Of a stretch of 64,000 nt of DNA, positions 44,730 to 53,262 are shown piece by piece. Positions within the stretch are counted from its first letter, which is position 1; every line of letters begins with the position of its first letter. A program made the position numbers and the translations under genes. This DNA is from Streptomyces sp. AC1-42W. Lineage in GTDB: Bacteria; Actinomycetota; Actinomycetes; Streptomycetales; Streptomycetaceae. The notes under the pieces are model-generated. The model saw only the letters and a list, made by a program, of their open reading frames with translations, was not told where the DNA came from and did no database searches. Where the stretch lies: positions 1,674,001 to 1,738,000 of the forward strand of contig NZ_QKWY01000002.1 in the NCBI RefSeq assembly GCF_003248355.1, in the 5' to 3' direction.

Positions 44730-45352
44730 TCCAGGACCACGCAGCCGATGCCGCGGTCCGTGGCCAGCACGCGGGCCTGGGGCTTGATCTCCTGGGCGGC
44801 GAAGATGCCCCGGACCGGGGCCAGGTGCGGATCGCGGTTGAGCAGTTCCAGATAGCGGGTCAGCTGCTCGACGCCGTCGATCTCGCCGCGCCGCTTCAGT
44901 TCGACGGCCACCGTCTGCCCGTCCGCGTCGCGGCACAGGATGTCCACCGGGCCGATGGCCGTGAAGTACTCGCGGCGGATCAGGGTGTAGCCCTCGCCCA
45001 GCGTCTCGATGCGGTCCGCGAGCAGTTCCTGGAGGTGCGCTTCCACACCGTCCTTGATCAGTCCTGGATCGACGCCCAGCTCATGGGACGAGTCATGGAG
45101 GATTTCCTCCATAGTGATGATCAGTTTTTCGCCCGCCTTGTTCACCACGGTCCAGACGCCCTCGGTCTCACCGCCGCCCTCCTTGAGGGTGCAGGGCGGC
45201 GACATCCAGTTGAGCGGTTTGTACGCCCTGTCGTCGGCGTGAATCGACACGCTCCCGTCCGCCTTGACCAGGATGAGGCGGGGAGCGGAGGGCAGGTGGG
45301 CCGTGAGCCGACCCGCGTAGTCCACGGAGCAGCGGGCGATGACGAGACGCAT
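44681..45352 (-). CDS. nucS: Mismatch-specific endonuclease NucS
   Basis: A 223-aa protein. NucS/EndoMS cuts both strands at mismatches and replaces MutS/MutL in actinobacteria and some archaea. N-terminal dimer domain MRLVIARCSVDYAGRLTAHL. The C-terminal RecB-like nuclease has D137 (GPVDILC) and E151-x-K153 (VAVELKRRGEIDG) plus QLTRYLE. The C-terminus DDKLRLF fits the clamp-binding tail reported for this family. ATG 45352 matches the family start. Confidence 0.95.
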   Translation of the reverse strand: MRLVIARCSVDYAGRLTAHLPSAPRLILVKADGSVSIHADDRAYKPLNWMSPPCTLKEGGGETEGVWTVVNKAGEKLIITMEEILHDSSHELGVDPGLIKDGVEAHLQELLADRIETLGEGYTLIRREYFTAIGPVDILCRDADGQTVAVELKRRGEIDGVEQLTRYLELLNRDPHLAPVRGIFAAQEIKPQARVLATDRGIGCVVLDYDALRGIEDDKLRLF

Positions 45353-45615
45353 GGTCGGCAACGCTACTCGACGTCGGGGACTCGACGCGATTCCCCCATC
45401 CGGGGGCCCCAGCGCTTTCGGACCTGACACTTTCTGTCTTGCCCCTCTTTGAACCCCTTCGTTATTGGCCGGTTGTGTTCCCAATCTCCTGGTGCGGCCC
45501 GGACTGCGCCCTTACCGTGGATGCGGGAGGTCGCCGCATGTGCACGCTGCGTCGCCGCCCTCCTTCCCTGCCCGTAAGGCTTCGGCAGCCCGCCGGGGCC
45601 GCGAGAGGAGAACCC

Positions 45616-46008
45616 ATGTCGCTCGACGTCTCACCGGCTCTGTTGGAACAGGCCGAGCGAGGCGAGGTCGACGAAGCCGACTTCGTCGACTGCGTCCGGA
45701 CCTCCCTGCCCTACGCGTGGGAGATGATCAGCTCGTTGGTGGCTCAGCTGAAGGTGGACGGCGGGCAGTTCGCCGACAACCAGACGCCGCCGCCCGACGA
45801 GCAGGCACGTGGTCAGCTGCTGCGCGCGCTCGCGAGCGATGCGATACGCGGCGCGCTGCAGCGGCACTTCGGGGTGCGACTCGCATTCCAGAACTGCCAC
45901 CGCGTCGCGGTGTTCCCGCTGGACGCGTCGGTCGACGACCGGCTGGCCAAGTTCACCTCGGTGAGGGGCCAGTTGCTCAACCAGTCGCCCGAGCTCCGGG
46001 ACTGCTGA
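45616..46008 (+). CDS. Conserved Streptomyces protein, SCO5389-like
   Basis: A 130-aa soluble, slightly acidic protein: LDVSPALLEQAERGEVDEADFVDCVRTSLPYAWEMI... and FGVRLAFQNCHRVAVFPLDA. I recall this as a conserved actinobacterial family named after SCO5389, without known function. Strong Shine-Dalgarno GAGAGGAG 8 bases before ATG 45616. The 263-base gap upstream, back to nucS, is the divergent promoter region. Confidence 0.75.
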   Translation: MSLDVSPALLEQAERGEVDEADFVDCVRTSLPYAWEMISSLVAQLKVDGGQFADNQTPPPDEQARGQLLRALASDAIRGALQRHFGVRLAFQNCHRVAVFPLDASVDDRLAKFTSVRGQLLNQSPELRDC

Positions 46009-46120
46009 ACGCCTCCGTCGCCGTTCCGGGCCGCGGGAGGTGCAACTGGTCCGGGGCGGCGGCTCCGTGAGTACCCCGCCGTACGTACATCGCGGTACAC
46101 CGCCGTGCCTGTGCGCGGGG

Positions 46121-47164
46121 TCATTCCAGGAGTGGCAGTACCTCCTTGCCCAGCCGCGCCACGTTCTCCTCCGTGGTCACGAGATCCCCGGAACCCTCCA
46201 CCAGGAGCGCGAAGCGGGTGATGCCCGTGCGCTCGGCGGTGGCGGCGAGACGGTCGGCCGCCAGCTCCGGTGTGCCCACCGGATGAAGGCCGCAGAGCAG
46301 CTCCGCGTACTCGACGGGGTCCCGCATGACGCGGTGCCGGCCGTCGACCGTCACATGCGCGTCGAGCCCCTGCCGCAACCAGCCCGGCATCGCCTTCACC
46401 AGCGTCTCGACGGCGTCCTCCGTGCGGTCGGCGATCTGGGCCACGCCCGCCGAGACGTGCCCCGCCGCGCGCACCCGCTCCGGGCTGTGCCCCGCCGCCA
46501 GCGCGCGGGACCGCCACAGCGCCACCATCTCCGCCTTGTCCGCGTCCCCGCAGTGCATGCCGAGCAGCATCGGCAGGGCGTGCTCGGCGGCCAGCTCGAC
46601 CGTCTTGCGCGAGGTGCAGGCGACGACCACCTCGGGCCCGCCCGCGCCGTCCGTGCCGTCCGCGTCGAGCAGTTCGCCGGCCCGGGGGACGACCGCCACC
46701 TCGCGGAACCCGTACCGCCCGCCCCGGCCCGCCACGCGCGGCTTCCGCAGCCAGTCGAGCAGCAGCTCCAGGGACTCCGGGAAGCCCTTCTCGTACGCCT
46801 CCAGGCCGCCGCCGAACACCTCCAGGTCCACCCAGGGGCCGCCCCGGCCCACGCCCAGGCTGAACCGGCCGCCGCTGGTGAGGTGGAGCAGCGCCGCCTG
46901 CTCGCCGAGCGCCACCGGGTGCTGCGTGGGCAGCACGCTCACCGCCGTGCCGACGCGGATGCGCCGGGTGCGGCCGAGCAGCTGCGCGGCCAGCGTGACG
47001 GCGGACGGGCACACCCCGTACGGCACGAAATGATGTTCGGCCAGCCAGACCGCGTCGAGCCCGGACTCCTCCGCGACCTCGGCGGACCGGATCGCGCGGT
47101 GCAGCGCTTCCCCCGGTCCCTGGCCCGGAAACTGGGCCGCCAGTACGAACGTTCCCACACGCAT
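46121..47164 (-). CDS. LLM-class (luciferase-like) flavin-dependent oxidoreductase
   Basis: A 347-aa F420- or FMN-dependent barrel enzyme. MRVGTFVLAAQFPGQ opens the first strand, LDAVWLAEHHFVPYGVCPSA is the conserved W-x-x-E-H-H motif, RIRVGTAVSVLPTQHPVALGEQAALL the third, and SLGVGRGGPWVDLEVFG the cofactor loop. ATG 47164 follows AAGGAGG. The substrate cannot be read from sequence. A palindromic repeat element lies about 160 bases upstream of the start. Confidence 0.88.
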   Translation of the reverse strand: MRVGTFVLAAQFPGQGPGEALHRAIRSAEVAEESGLDAVWLAEHHFVPYGVCPSAVTLAAQLLGRTRRIRVGTAVSVLPTQHPVALGEQAALLHLTSGGRFSLGVGRGGPWVDLEVFGGGLEAYEKGFPESLELLLDWLRKPRVAGRGGRYGFREVAVVPRAGELLDADGTDGAGGPEVVVACTSRKTVELAAEHALPMLLGMHCGDADKAEMVALWRSRALAAGHSPERVRAAGHVSAGVAQIADRTEDAVETLVKAMPGWLRQGLDAHVTVDGRHRVMRDPVEYAELLCGLHPVGTPELAADRLAATAERTGITRFALLVEGSGDLVTTEENVARLGKEVLPLLE

Positions 47165-47323
47165 CGCGAATTGCCTCCTTGCGGCCGACGCGGCTCTCCC
47201 CATGCCGGCAACAACGTCTGACACGTGCCAAAGGCACGGTCCGGCCCGCAGTTGTTGCGATTTTCCGGTAACCAGTGGCATCACCGGACCCCGTAACGAC
47301 CGGCCCACCGCCCGAATGGCCCG

Positions 47324-47487
47324 AGGGGGTGTCTCGCCGGTCGGGGGCGGGTCCGCGGCGTCCGGCACGGCACCTCGCGGCGTTGTCGTCAATCACCAAC
47401 GCTCCGCGTTGACTCAATCCTCCGCCTTGCGATGCACCGCACCGGACGCCGCGGCCTGATCCGCCCCCGACCGGCGAGACACCCCCT
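47324..47487. repeat. Palindromic MITE-like element, copy 1
   Basis: A 164-bp element. Terminal arms (47324-47350 and 47461-47487) pair perfectly over 27 bp, starting agggggtgtctcgccgg. After an asymmetric bulge (gt against cctgat), inner arms 47353-47365 and 47442-47454 pair over 13 bp. The loop contains cggcgttgtcgtc (47378-47390), a small hairpin caacg-ctccg-cgttg (47397-47411), and tcctccgccttg. The same layout recurs at 50019-50180. It fills most of the 367-base gap between two divergent genes. Probably a non-autonomous mobile element or structured RNA. Confidence 0.8.
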
Positions 47488-47531
47488 AGGCTTGAAGCAA
47501 CCTGCCCGCCCGTTTCCGTGAGGTGAAACAC

Positions 47532-47864
47532 GTGTCCCCGCGCCGTAACCGCCCCAAAGGCGGCGAGAGCCGCAACGACGACAGCGCGAGCGGAGCGGGC
47601 GACCGGTACGGCGGGGGCGGGCGTACCGAGGAGTGGCAGGGCGAGGAGTGGTCCGTGCGCCCGGTCAGCGGGGCGAGCGCGGCCGGCAAGCGCTACCGCT
47701 GCCCCGGCTGCGACCAGGAGATCCCGTCCGGCGTCCCGCATCTGGTGGCCTGGTCCGAGTACGGCGGGGTGGACGACCGCAGGCACTGGCACAAGGCCTG
47801 CTGGAACGCGAAGGACCGCCGCACCACACGGGTGCAGCGGTCCAGGAACGCGCCTCGCCACTGA
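47532..47864 (+). CDS. Small conserved protein with a Cys/His zinc-finger-like motif
   Basis: A 110-aa basic protein. The N-terminal half is disordered (Arg, Gly, Ser, Asp). The C-terminal half carries YRCPGCDQEIPSGVPH...RRHWHKACW, a CxxC...HWHxxCW pattern that could bind one zinc. Such proteins are often labelled ATP/GTP-binding in Streptomyces without basis I can see. GTG 47532 is chosen with AGGTGA just upstream; GTG 47523 is an alternative. It converges on the ABC permease, 13 bases away. Confidence 0.7.
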   Translation: MSPRRNRPKGGESRNDDSASGAGDRYGGGGRTEEWQGEEWSVRPVSGASAAGKRYRCPGCDQEIPSGVPHLVAWSEYGGVDDRRHWHKACWNAKDRRTTRVQRSRNAPRH

Positions 47865-47877
47865 GCGGCGGCGGGGC

Positions 47878-48762
47878 TCAGACGTCGCGCTGGTTCATCG
47901 ACAGGTACGCGCCGCCCATGGCGACGGCGGTGACGCCGATGATGATCCACAGCGGCTCCCAGCCGGACGGGCCGGACGACGTGACCGCGTTGTCGTAGAA
48001 GACGCTCAGCTGGTTCGGGATCGAGTACTCCAGCAGGGCGTCCCGGAGCTTCTCCAGCGAGCTGCCGAACATGAAGATGGCCAGCACGAGCGGCAGCAGC
48101 ACCACGCCGATCATGATGGTGATCGCCCCGGCCGAGTGCCGGATCAGCGCGCCGACCGCGAGCGCGAGCAGCCCCAGCGTCGCCACGTACAGGCCGACGC
48201 CGACCGTGGCGCGCAGCCACTCCTCGCCGGTGGGCGACGCCGCGTCCAGCATGGACGTCTGGATCAGGGCCACCAGCGAGGTCATCACCGCGGTCAGGAC
48301 GAAGGTCAGCAGGAAGAACACCAGGGCCTTGGCGCCGAGCACCCGGCCCCGGCCGGGGCAGGCCGTCAGCGTCGTACGGATCATGCCCGTGCCGTACTCC
48401 GAGGCGATCGTCATCACGCCGAGCGTGATCACGCAGATGGTGCCGAGCAGCACGCCGAAGAAGCCGAGGCTCAGCACCGGGGTGCCGCTGATGTCCTGGT
48501 CGGAGGCGGACACCGCGACGGCCGCGAGCACCCCGATGACCAGCAGCAGCGCGGTCATGATGCCCAGCGTCCACATGGTCGAGCGAACGGACTTGATCTT
48601 GGTCCACTCGGAGGCGATCGCGTCGCCGAGCGTCGCGGGGCGCACCGGGATCGGCGAGGTGTAGAAGCCCTGTGGCTGCTGGGGCGCCTGCGGGTACGCC
48701 TGCTGCGGCGCGGCCTGCTGGTACGGCGCCTGGGGCGCCGGCGGCGTGGACGGCGTGGTCAT
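47878..48762 (-). CDS. ABC-2 type permease (pair 1)
   Basis: A 294-aa permease. The N-terminal ~50 residues are rich in Pro, Gln, Ala and Tyr and cytoplasmic. Six membrane segments follow (for example MWTLGIMTALLLVIGVLAAVAV, ALVFFLLTFVLTAVMTSLVAL, and WIIIGVTAVAMGGAYL). GVMTIASEYGTGMIRTTL is the ABC-2 permease loop. ATG 48762 overlaps the ATPase stop (ATGA). Paralogue of the permease at 50291. Substrate unknown. Confidence 0.88.
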   Translation of the reverse strand: MTTPSTPPAPQAPYQQAAPQQAYPQAPQQPQGFYTSPIPVRPATLGDAIASEWTKIKSVRSTMWTLGIMTALLLVIGVLAAVAVSASDQDISGTPVLSLGFFGVLLGTICVITLGVMTIASEYGTGMIRTTLTACPGRGRVLGAKALVFFLLTFVLTAVMTSLVALIQTSMLDAASPTGEEWLRATVGVGLYVATLGLLALAVGALIRHSAGAITIMIGVVLLPLVLAIFMFGSSLEKLRDALLEYSIPNQLSVFYDNAVTSSGPSGWEPLWIIIGVTAVAMGGAYLSMNQRDV

Positions 48763-49955
48763 CGGGGGTCCTCGCTGGTGTCGCGCTTGGTCAGGTCTGC
48801 GGGAGCCGCGGCGGGCGCGGGCGGGGCCGGAGCGGCGGGCGCCGGGGCCGCGGGCGCGGCCGGCGCGGGTGCCTGCGCCGGGGCGGCCGCGTACGGGTTC
48901 TGGCCGGGCGGCGGCGGGGCGTACCAGCCCTGCTGCGGCATGTCCGGGACGGGCTGCTGCTGCGGCGGCGGGGTGTGTCCGGGCGGCTGCCCGTAACCGG
49001 CGTACGGCGGCTGCTGCTGGAGGTGGGCCTTCTGGTCCACCGTCGAGCGGTAGTCCACGGCGCCCTGCGTCATCCGCATGTACGCCTCTTCGAGGGACGC
49101 CTGGTGCGGCGACAGCTCCCACAGCCGGACGTCCGACTCATGGGCGAGATCGCTGATCCGGGGGAGGGCGAGACCGGTGACCCGCAGGGCCCCGTCCGGC
49201 TCGGACAGCACCTGGCCGCCCGCCTCGGTCAGCGTCGCGGTCAGCTTCTCGCGGGCCTCGGGCTTCTCGTCCGGGACGCGCACCCGGGCGAAGTCGGCCG
49301 AATTGGCCGAGATGAAGTCCTTGACGCTCATGTCGGCCATCAGCTGGCCGCGGCCGATGACGATCAGATGGTCGGCGGTCAGCGCCATCTCGCTCATCAG
49401 ATGGCTGGACACGAAGACCGTGCGGCCCTCGGACGCCAGCATCTTCATCAGATTGCGGACCCAGAGGATGCCCTCCGGGTCGAGACCGTTGACCGGCTCG
49501 TCGAACAGGAGCACCTGCGGGTCGCCGAGCAGCGCGGCCGCGATGCCCAGGCGCTGCCCCATGCCCAGCGAGAAGCCCTTGGAGCGCTTGCGGGCCACGT
49601 CCTGGAGGCCCACCACGCCCAGCACCTCGTCCACCCGGGCCTCGGGGATGCCGGCCAGCTGGGCGAGCGACAGGAGGTGGTTGCGGGCGCTCCGGCCGCC
49701 GTGCACGGCCTTGGCGTCGAGCAGGGCTCCCACCTGGCGGGGCGCGTTCGGCAGGCTCCGGAACTCATGGCCGCCGATGGTCACCCGGCCCGCCGTCGGC
49801 CGGTCCAGACCGAGGATCATCCGCATGGTGGTGGACTTGCCGGACCCGTTGGGACCGAGGAAGCCGGTGACGGCCCCCGGCCGCACCTGGAAGGAAAGGT
49901 TGTACACGGCCGTCTTCGCGCCATAGCGCTTGGTCAGGCCGACTGCCTCGATCAT
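48759..49955 (-). CDS. ABC transporter ATPase with Pro/Ala-rich tail (pair 1)
   Basis: A 398-aa ATPase. GPNGSGKSTTMRMILGL is Walker A, FSLGMGQRLGIAAALLGDP the signature region, and VLLFDEPVNGLDPEG Walker B. The nucleotide domain ends near 300. About 95 residues of Pro, Ala, Gln, Tyr and Gly follow, absent from its paralogue at 51073 but similar in composition to the N-terminal tail of its own permease. Start ATG 49955; the palindromic element copy 2 lies in its upstream region. Confidence 0.9.
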   Translation of the reverse strand: MIEAVGLTKRYGAKTAVYNLSFQVRPGAVTGFLGPNGSGKSTTMRMILGLDRPTAGRVTIGGHEFRSLPNAPRQVGALLDAKAVHGGRSARNHLLSLAQLAGIPEARVDEVLGVVGLQDVARKRSKGFSLGMGQRLGIAAALLGDPQVLLFDEPVNGLDPEGILWVRNLMKMLASEGRTVFVSSHLMSEMALTADHLIVIGRGQLMADMSVKDFISANSADFARVRVPDEKPEAREKLTATLTEAGGQVLSEPDGALRVTGLALPRISDLAHESDVRLWELSPHQASLEEAYMRMTQGAVDYRSTVDQKAHLQQQPPYAGYGQPPGHTPPPQQQPVPDMPQQGWYAPPPPGQNPYAAAPAQAPAPAAPAAPAPAAPAPPAPAAAPADLTKRDTSEDPR

Positions 49956-50018
49956 GCTCCAGCCCCATCGACTAACTGTCGTCGGGGCACACGCCGTCCT
50001 GCCGTACGCCCCCCGTAC

Positions 50019-50180
50019 GAGCCTGTGTGCGAACCCGCGCCCGGGTCCGGGGCGCCTGGCACCTCCGCCTCCGGCGTTGTCGTCGGTCGCGATGGCTCCG
50101 CCATCACTCCCTCCTCCGCCTTGGATTCGAAGGCACCAGGCGCCCCGGCCTGATCCGGACGAGGGTTCGCACACAGGCTC
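50019..50180. repeat. Palindromic MITE-like element, copy 2
   Basis: A 162-bp element. Terminal arms 50019-50036 and 50163-50180 pair perfectly over 18 bp (gagcctgtgtgcgaaccc). The same gt/cctgat bulge follows, then 13-bp inner arms at 50047-50059 and 50136-50148. The loop shares cggcgttgtcgtc (50072-50084), a hairpin gatgg-ctccg-ccatc (50091-50105), and tcctccgccttg with copy 1. Stem sequences differ from copy 1 at paired positions while pairing is kept. It lies in the 335-base gap upstream of the ABC ATPase gene. Confidence 0.8.
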
Positions 50181-50213
50181 CAAGAGTTAGGAGCATATCC
50201 ATGCCTTGACGGT

Positions 50214-50261
50214 TCCGACCAAGTCGGCAAAGCCGGGTCCGACCAAGTCGGCGCAGCCGGG
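50214..50261. repeat. Two 24-bp tandem repeats
   Basis: tccgaccaagtcggcaaagc-cggg (50214-50237) and a copy differing at two positions (50238-50261). Each unit contains the short palindrome ccgaccaagtcgg. A third partial unit merges with the terminator that follows. Confidence 0.8.
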
Positions 50262-50285
50262 TCCGGCCCGGTGAGCGGGCCGGAC
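50261..50285 (-). terminator. Terminator of ABC pair 2
   Basis: gtccggcccg (50261-50270) and cgggccggac (50276-50285) pair over 10 bp with loop gtgag, five bases past the permease stop on the minus strand. Confidence 0.75.
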
Positions 50286-50290
50286 CGTGC

Positions 50291-51076
50291 TCACGCGTCC
50301 CGCGTCCTCAGCACGAGGTAGCCGCCGATCAGCGCCGCCGCCACCCACGCCACCATGATCAGCAGCCCGGTCCACGGCCCGTACGGCCCCGGGGAACTGC
50401 CCATCGCGTCCGGCACCACCTGCATGATCTTGGAGCCCGCCTGGTCCGGGAAGTACCGGGCGACGTCCTTGGCCTTCGGCACCGCCGACAGGATCTGCGA
50501 GACCAGGAAGAAGAACGGCATCAGGATGCCCAGCGACAGCATGGAGCTGCGCAGCATCGCGGCCACCCCCATGGAGAACACCGCGATCAGCCCCATGTAG
50601 ATCCCGGCGCCGAACACCGCGCGCAGCACATTGTCCGCGCCGATCGTCGTCCCGTGGTCGCCCAGCAGCGCCTGGCCCAGGAAGAACGAGACGAAGCTGG
50701 TGACCACGCCGACCACCAGGGCCAGCACGCCGGCCACCAGAACCTTGCTGAACAGGAAGGAGCCTCGCCTCGGCACGGCGGCCAGCGAGGTGCGGATCAT
50801 GCCCGAGCTGTACTCCGTACCGACGACGAGCACCCCGAACACCACCATCGCCAGCTGGCCGAGGATCATCCCGGAGAAGCTGATGAACGTCGGGTCGAAG
50901 GTGGCTTGTTCCTCCGGCTTGAGATCGCCGAACTGCGTGTTCATCAGCGCGCACAGGGCCGCGCCCATCGCGACGGTGACCGCGAACGCCGAGATCAGCG
51001 TCCAGGTGGTGGAGGAGACCGTACGGATCTTGGTCCATTCGGACGTCAGGACCGCGGAGACCGAAGCCATCGTCAT
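50291..51076 (-). CDS. ABC-2 type permease (pair 2)
   Basis: A 261-aa permease with six membrane segments (TWTLISAFAVTVAMGAALCAL, MILGQLAMVVFGVLVVGTEY, VLVAGVLALVVGVVTSFVSFFL, LGILMPFFFLVSQIL, and LLIMVAWVAAALIGGYLVL among them). SEWTKIRTV and GTEYSSGMIRTSLAAVPRR parallel the pair 1 permease, indicating duplication, but the Pro/Gln-rich N-terminal tail is missing. ATG 51076 overlaps the ATPase stop (ATGA). Confidence 0.88.
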   Translation of the reverse strand: MTMASVSAVLTSEWTKIRTVSSTTWTLISAFAVTVAMGAALCALMNTQFGDLKPEEQATFDPTFISFSGMILGQLAMVVFGVLVVGTEYSSGMIRTSLAAVPRRGSFLFSKVLVAGVLALVVGVVTSFVSFFLGQALLGDHGTTIGADNVLRAVFGAGIYMGLIAVFSMGVAAMLRSSMLSLGILMPFFFLVSQILSAVPKAKDVARYFPDQAGSKIMQVVPDAMGSSPGPYGPWTGLLIMVAWVAAALIGGYLVLRTRDA

Positions 51077-52065
51077 GCCCCCTCTTCCCCGTCGCCGGGC
51101 CGCTGGACCCAGCCCTCGCCCCATGGCCGGTCCGGCGGTGGCGCCCCGGGACCGCCGGGCTCCGAGTGCGCGTGGTACTCCACCGCGCCCGCCGTCATCT
51201 GCATGAACGCCTCCTCCAGCGACGCCCGCTGGGCGCTCAGCTCGTGCAGCGTGAGGGAGTGCCGGGCGGCCAGGTCACCGAGGTCCTCGGTCGCCGCACC
51301 GTCCACCTCCAGCGAGCCGTCCCCCGCCTCGATCGCGACGACGCCCTCCTCGTGCAGCACATCGCGCAGCCGCTCCTGCTGCGGGGAGCGCAGCCGGACG
51401 TAACTGCGCGAGTTCTCGTGGATGAAGTCGGCCATCGACGTGTCGGCGAGCAGCCTGCCCTGGCCGATCACGATCAGATGGTCGGCGGTCAGCGCCATCT
51501 CGCTCATCAGATGCGAGGAGACGAAGATCGTCCGGCCCTGCCCGGCGAGCGTCTTCATCAGATTCCTGATCCAGTGGATGCCCTCCGGGTCGAGACCGTT
51601 GACCGGCTCGTCGAACATCAGGATCTGCGGATCACCGAGCAGCGCCGACGCGATGCCGAGACGCTGGCCCATGCCGAGCGAGAAGCCCTTGGACTTCTTC
51701 TTCGCCACGGCGGTCAGCCCGACCGTCTCCAGCACCTCCGCGACCCGGCGCTCCGGAATGCGGTTGCTCTGCGCCAGACAGAGCAGATTGTTGTACGCGC
51801 TGCGCCCGCCGTGCATCGCCTTGGCGTCCAGCAGCGCCCCGATGTATTTCAGCGGCTCGGACAGATCCCGGTACGGCCTGCCGTCAATACGCACGGAACC
51901 GCTCGTGGGGTGGTCGAGATCGAGCATCATCCGCATCGTGGTGGACTTGCCCGCCCCGTTGGGCCCCAGAAAACCCGTCACCATGCCTGGTTTGATCACG
52001 CACGACAACTCGTCGACGGCGACCTTGCTCCCGAAGCGCTTCGTAAGGCCATCCAACTCGATCAT
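51073..52065 (-). CDS. ABC transporter ATPase (pair 2)
   Basis: A 330-aa ATPase. IELDGLTKRFGSKVAVDELS begins the domain; FLGPNGAGKSTTMRMMLDL is Walker A, GFSLGMGQRLGIASALLGDP the signature region, and LMFDEPVNGLDPEGIHW Walker B. The stretch from about 140 to 220 is nearly identical to pair 1. The C-terminal ~30 residues are short and polar. This fold family exports drugs, lipids or peptides; the substrate here is unknown. It lies just downstream of filP. Confidence 0.9.
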   Translation of the reverse strand: MIELDGLTKRFGSKVAVDELSCVIKPGMVTGFLGPNGAGKSTTMRMMLDLDHPTSGSVRIDGRPYRDLSEPLKYIGALLDAKAMHGGRSAYNNLLCLAQSNRIPERRVAEVLETVGLTAVAKKKSKGFSLGMGQRLGIASALLGDPQILMFDEPVNGLDPEGIHWIRNLMKTLAGQGRTIFVSSHLMSEMALTADHLIVIGQGRLLADTSMADFIHENSRSYVRLRSPQQERLRDVLHEEGVVAIEAGDGSLEVDGAATEDLGDLAARHSLTLHELSAQRASLEEAFMQMTAGAVEYHAHSEPGGPGAPPPDRPWGEGWVQRPGDGEEGA

Positions 52066-52087
52066 GCGTTCACGCTAGAACGTCGGC

Positions 52088-52122
52088 GTGCCCGGCGCCA
52101 CCACAAAGGCGGAACCGGGCAC
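52088..52122 (-). terminator. Hairpin after filP
   Basis: gtgcccgg (52088-52095) pairs with ccgggcac (52115-52122) and cgcc/ggcg extends the stem. It lies between filP and the ABC ATPase gene. Confidence 0.55.
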
Positions 52123-52131
52123 ACACGTCAT

Positions 52132-52167
52132 ACAACCGGAACCGGCGGAACAACCGGAACCGGCGGA
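52132..52167. repeat. 18-bp tandem repeat downstream of filP
   Basis: acaaccggaaccggcgga occurs at 52132-52149 and 52150-52167, exact copies, with a further partial unit to 52177 at the filP stop. Likely slippage-derived. Confidence 0.8.
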
Positions 52168-52177
52168 ACGGCCGGAC

Positions 52178-53116
52178 TCAGCGGGTCTGCTGGGCCGGGA
52201 CGCCCCGGGAGGCGGGCTCCTCGTCGGCGGGGGAGCCGGCGGCGGCCACCGCGGCACCCGTCAGCGTCGCCAGCATCTCGCGGACGTTGGTCAGCTGCGC
52301 GTTGATCGAGTCGCGGCGGTTGGTGAGGGCCGCCAGTTCGCGCTCCGACTCGCTGCGGATGCGGTCCGCCTTCGCGTTGGCGTCCGCCACGATGTCCTCG
52401 GACTGACGCTGCGCGGTCTCCACCGTCTGACGGGCCCGGCGCTCGGCGTCCGTACGGAGCTTCTCGGCCTCCAGACGGAGCTGCTCGGCGCGGTGCTCGA
52501 TCTCGGCGAGGCGCTTCTCGGCCTTGGCCTGACGGGACGCGAGGTCGCGCTCCGACTGGTCGCGGCGCTTGGCCAGGTTGGTCTCGAAGTCCGCTGCGGC
52601 CTGGGCGGCCTTGGCACGGGTCTCCTCGAAGAGGGCGTCGGCCTCCTCGCGCTTCTGCGCCGCGTCCTTCTGCGCGTCGGCACGCAGCGTGGTGGCCTCA
52701 CCCTTGGCCTTGTCGACGATGCGGACGCCGTCGTCCTCGGCCTTGGCCTTGCGCTCGGCGGCGAAGGTCTCGGCATCGTTGCGCACCTGCTGGGCGGCGG
52801 ACTCGGCGAGCTCACGGTGCTGCTCGGCGGCGCGACGGGCCTCCTCGCGCAGGTCCTTCGCCTCCTCCTCGGCCAGGCGCAGGATCTTCTCCACACGCGC
52901 GCCGAGACCCGCGTACGACGGCTCCGCGTCGGTCACCTGGGCCTGGGCGTTCTGCGTCTCGAGGTGCAGCTCCTCGATGCGCTTTTCCAACGACGTGATA
53001 CGGGCGAGAGCACTGTCACGGTCGGCGACGAGCTTGGTAATGCGGTCGTCCACCTGACCGCGGTCGTAACCACGCCGCACGAGTTCGAAGCCGAAGGGGG
53101 AGGAAGGGTCACTCAT
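52178..53116 (-). CDS. filP: Intermediate-filament-like protein FilP
   Basis: A 312-aa coiled-coil protein that forms cytoskeletal filaments at hyphal tips and stiffens Streptomyces hyphae. The N-terminus SDPSSPFGFELVRRGYDRGQVDDRI is the conserved head shared with DivIVA-type proteins. From about 30 to 290 the sequence is continuous heptad-type helix rich in Ala, Glu, Arg and Lys. The C-terminal tail is Pro/Ala-rich. Length equals S. coelicolor FilP (about 310). ATG 53116. Lies next to scy, whose product forms an assembly with it and DivIVA. Confidence 0.93.
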   Translation of the reverse strand: MSDPSSPFGFELVRRGYDRGQVDDRITKLVADRDSALARITSLEKRIEELHLETQNAQAQVTDAEPSYAGLGARVEKILRLAEEEAKDLREEARRAAEQHRELAESAAQQVRNDAETFAAERKAKAEDDGVRIVDKAKGEATTLRADAQKDAAQKREEADALFEETRAKAAQAAADFETNLAKRRDQSERDLASRQAKAEKRLAEIEHRAEQLRLEAEKLRTDAERRARQTVETAQRQSEDIVADANAKADRIRSESERELAALTNRRDSINAQLTNVREMLATLTGAAVAAAGSPADEEPASRGVPAQQTR

Positions 53117-53225
53117 GAGGTTCCTGTCGAAGTGAGACCGGTGAGGTGATAGAGGGAATCCTAGGGGCCGGAACGGCGTGTCATCGAGTGGATGCGGTTT
53201 TGGTCCGGAGAATGACACCCCTTTT

Positions 53226-53262
53226 GAGTGGCGGACCCCCGTTTCCGAGTGGCGGACCCCCG
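53226..53262. repeat. Two 16-bp direct repeats between scy and filP
   Basis: gagtggcggacccccg occurs exactly at 53226-53241 and 53247-53262, 21 bases apart (two helical turns). Nearby, gtgtcat (53178-53184) and atgacac (53212-53218) form an inverted repeat. They lie in the 206-base gap upstream of filP and could be regulator sites for it. Confidence 0.75.
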
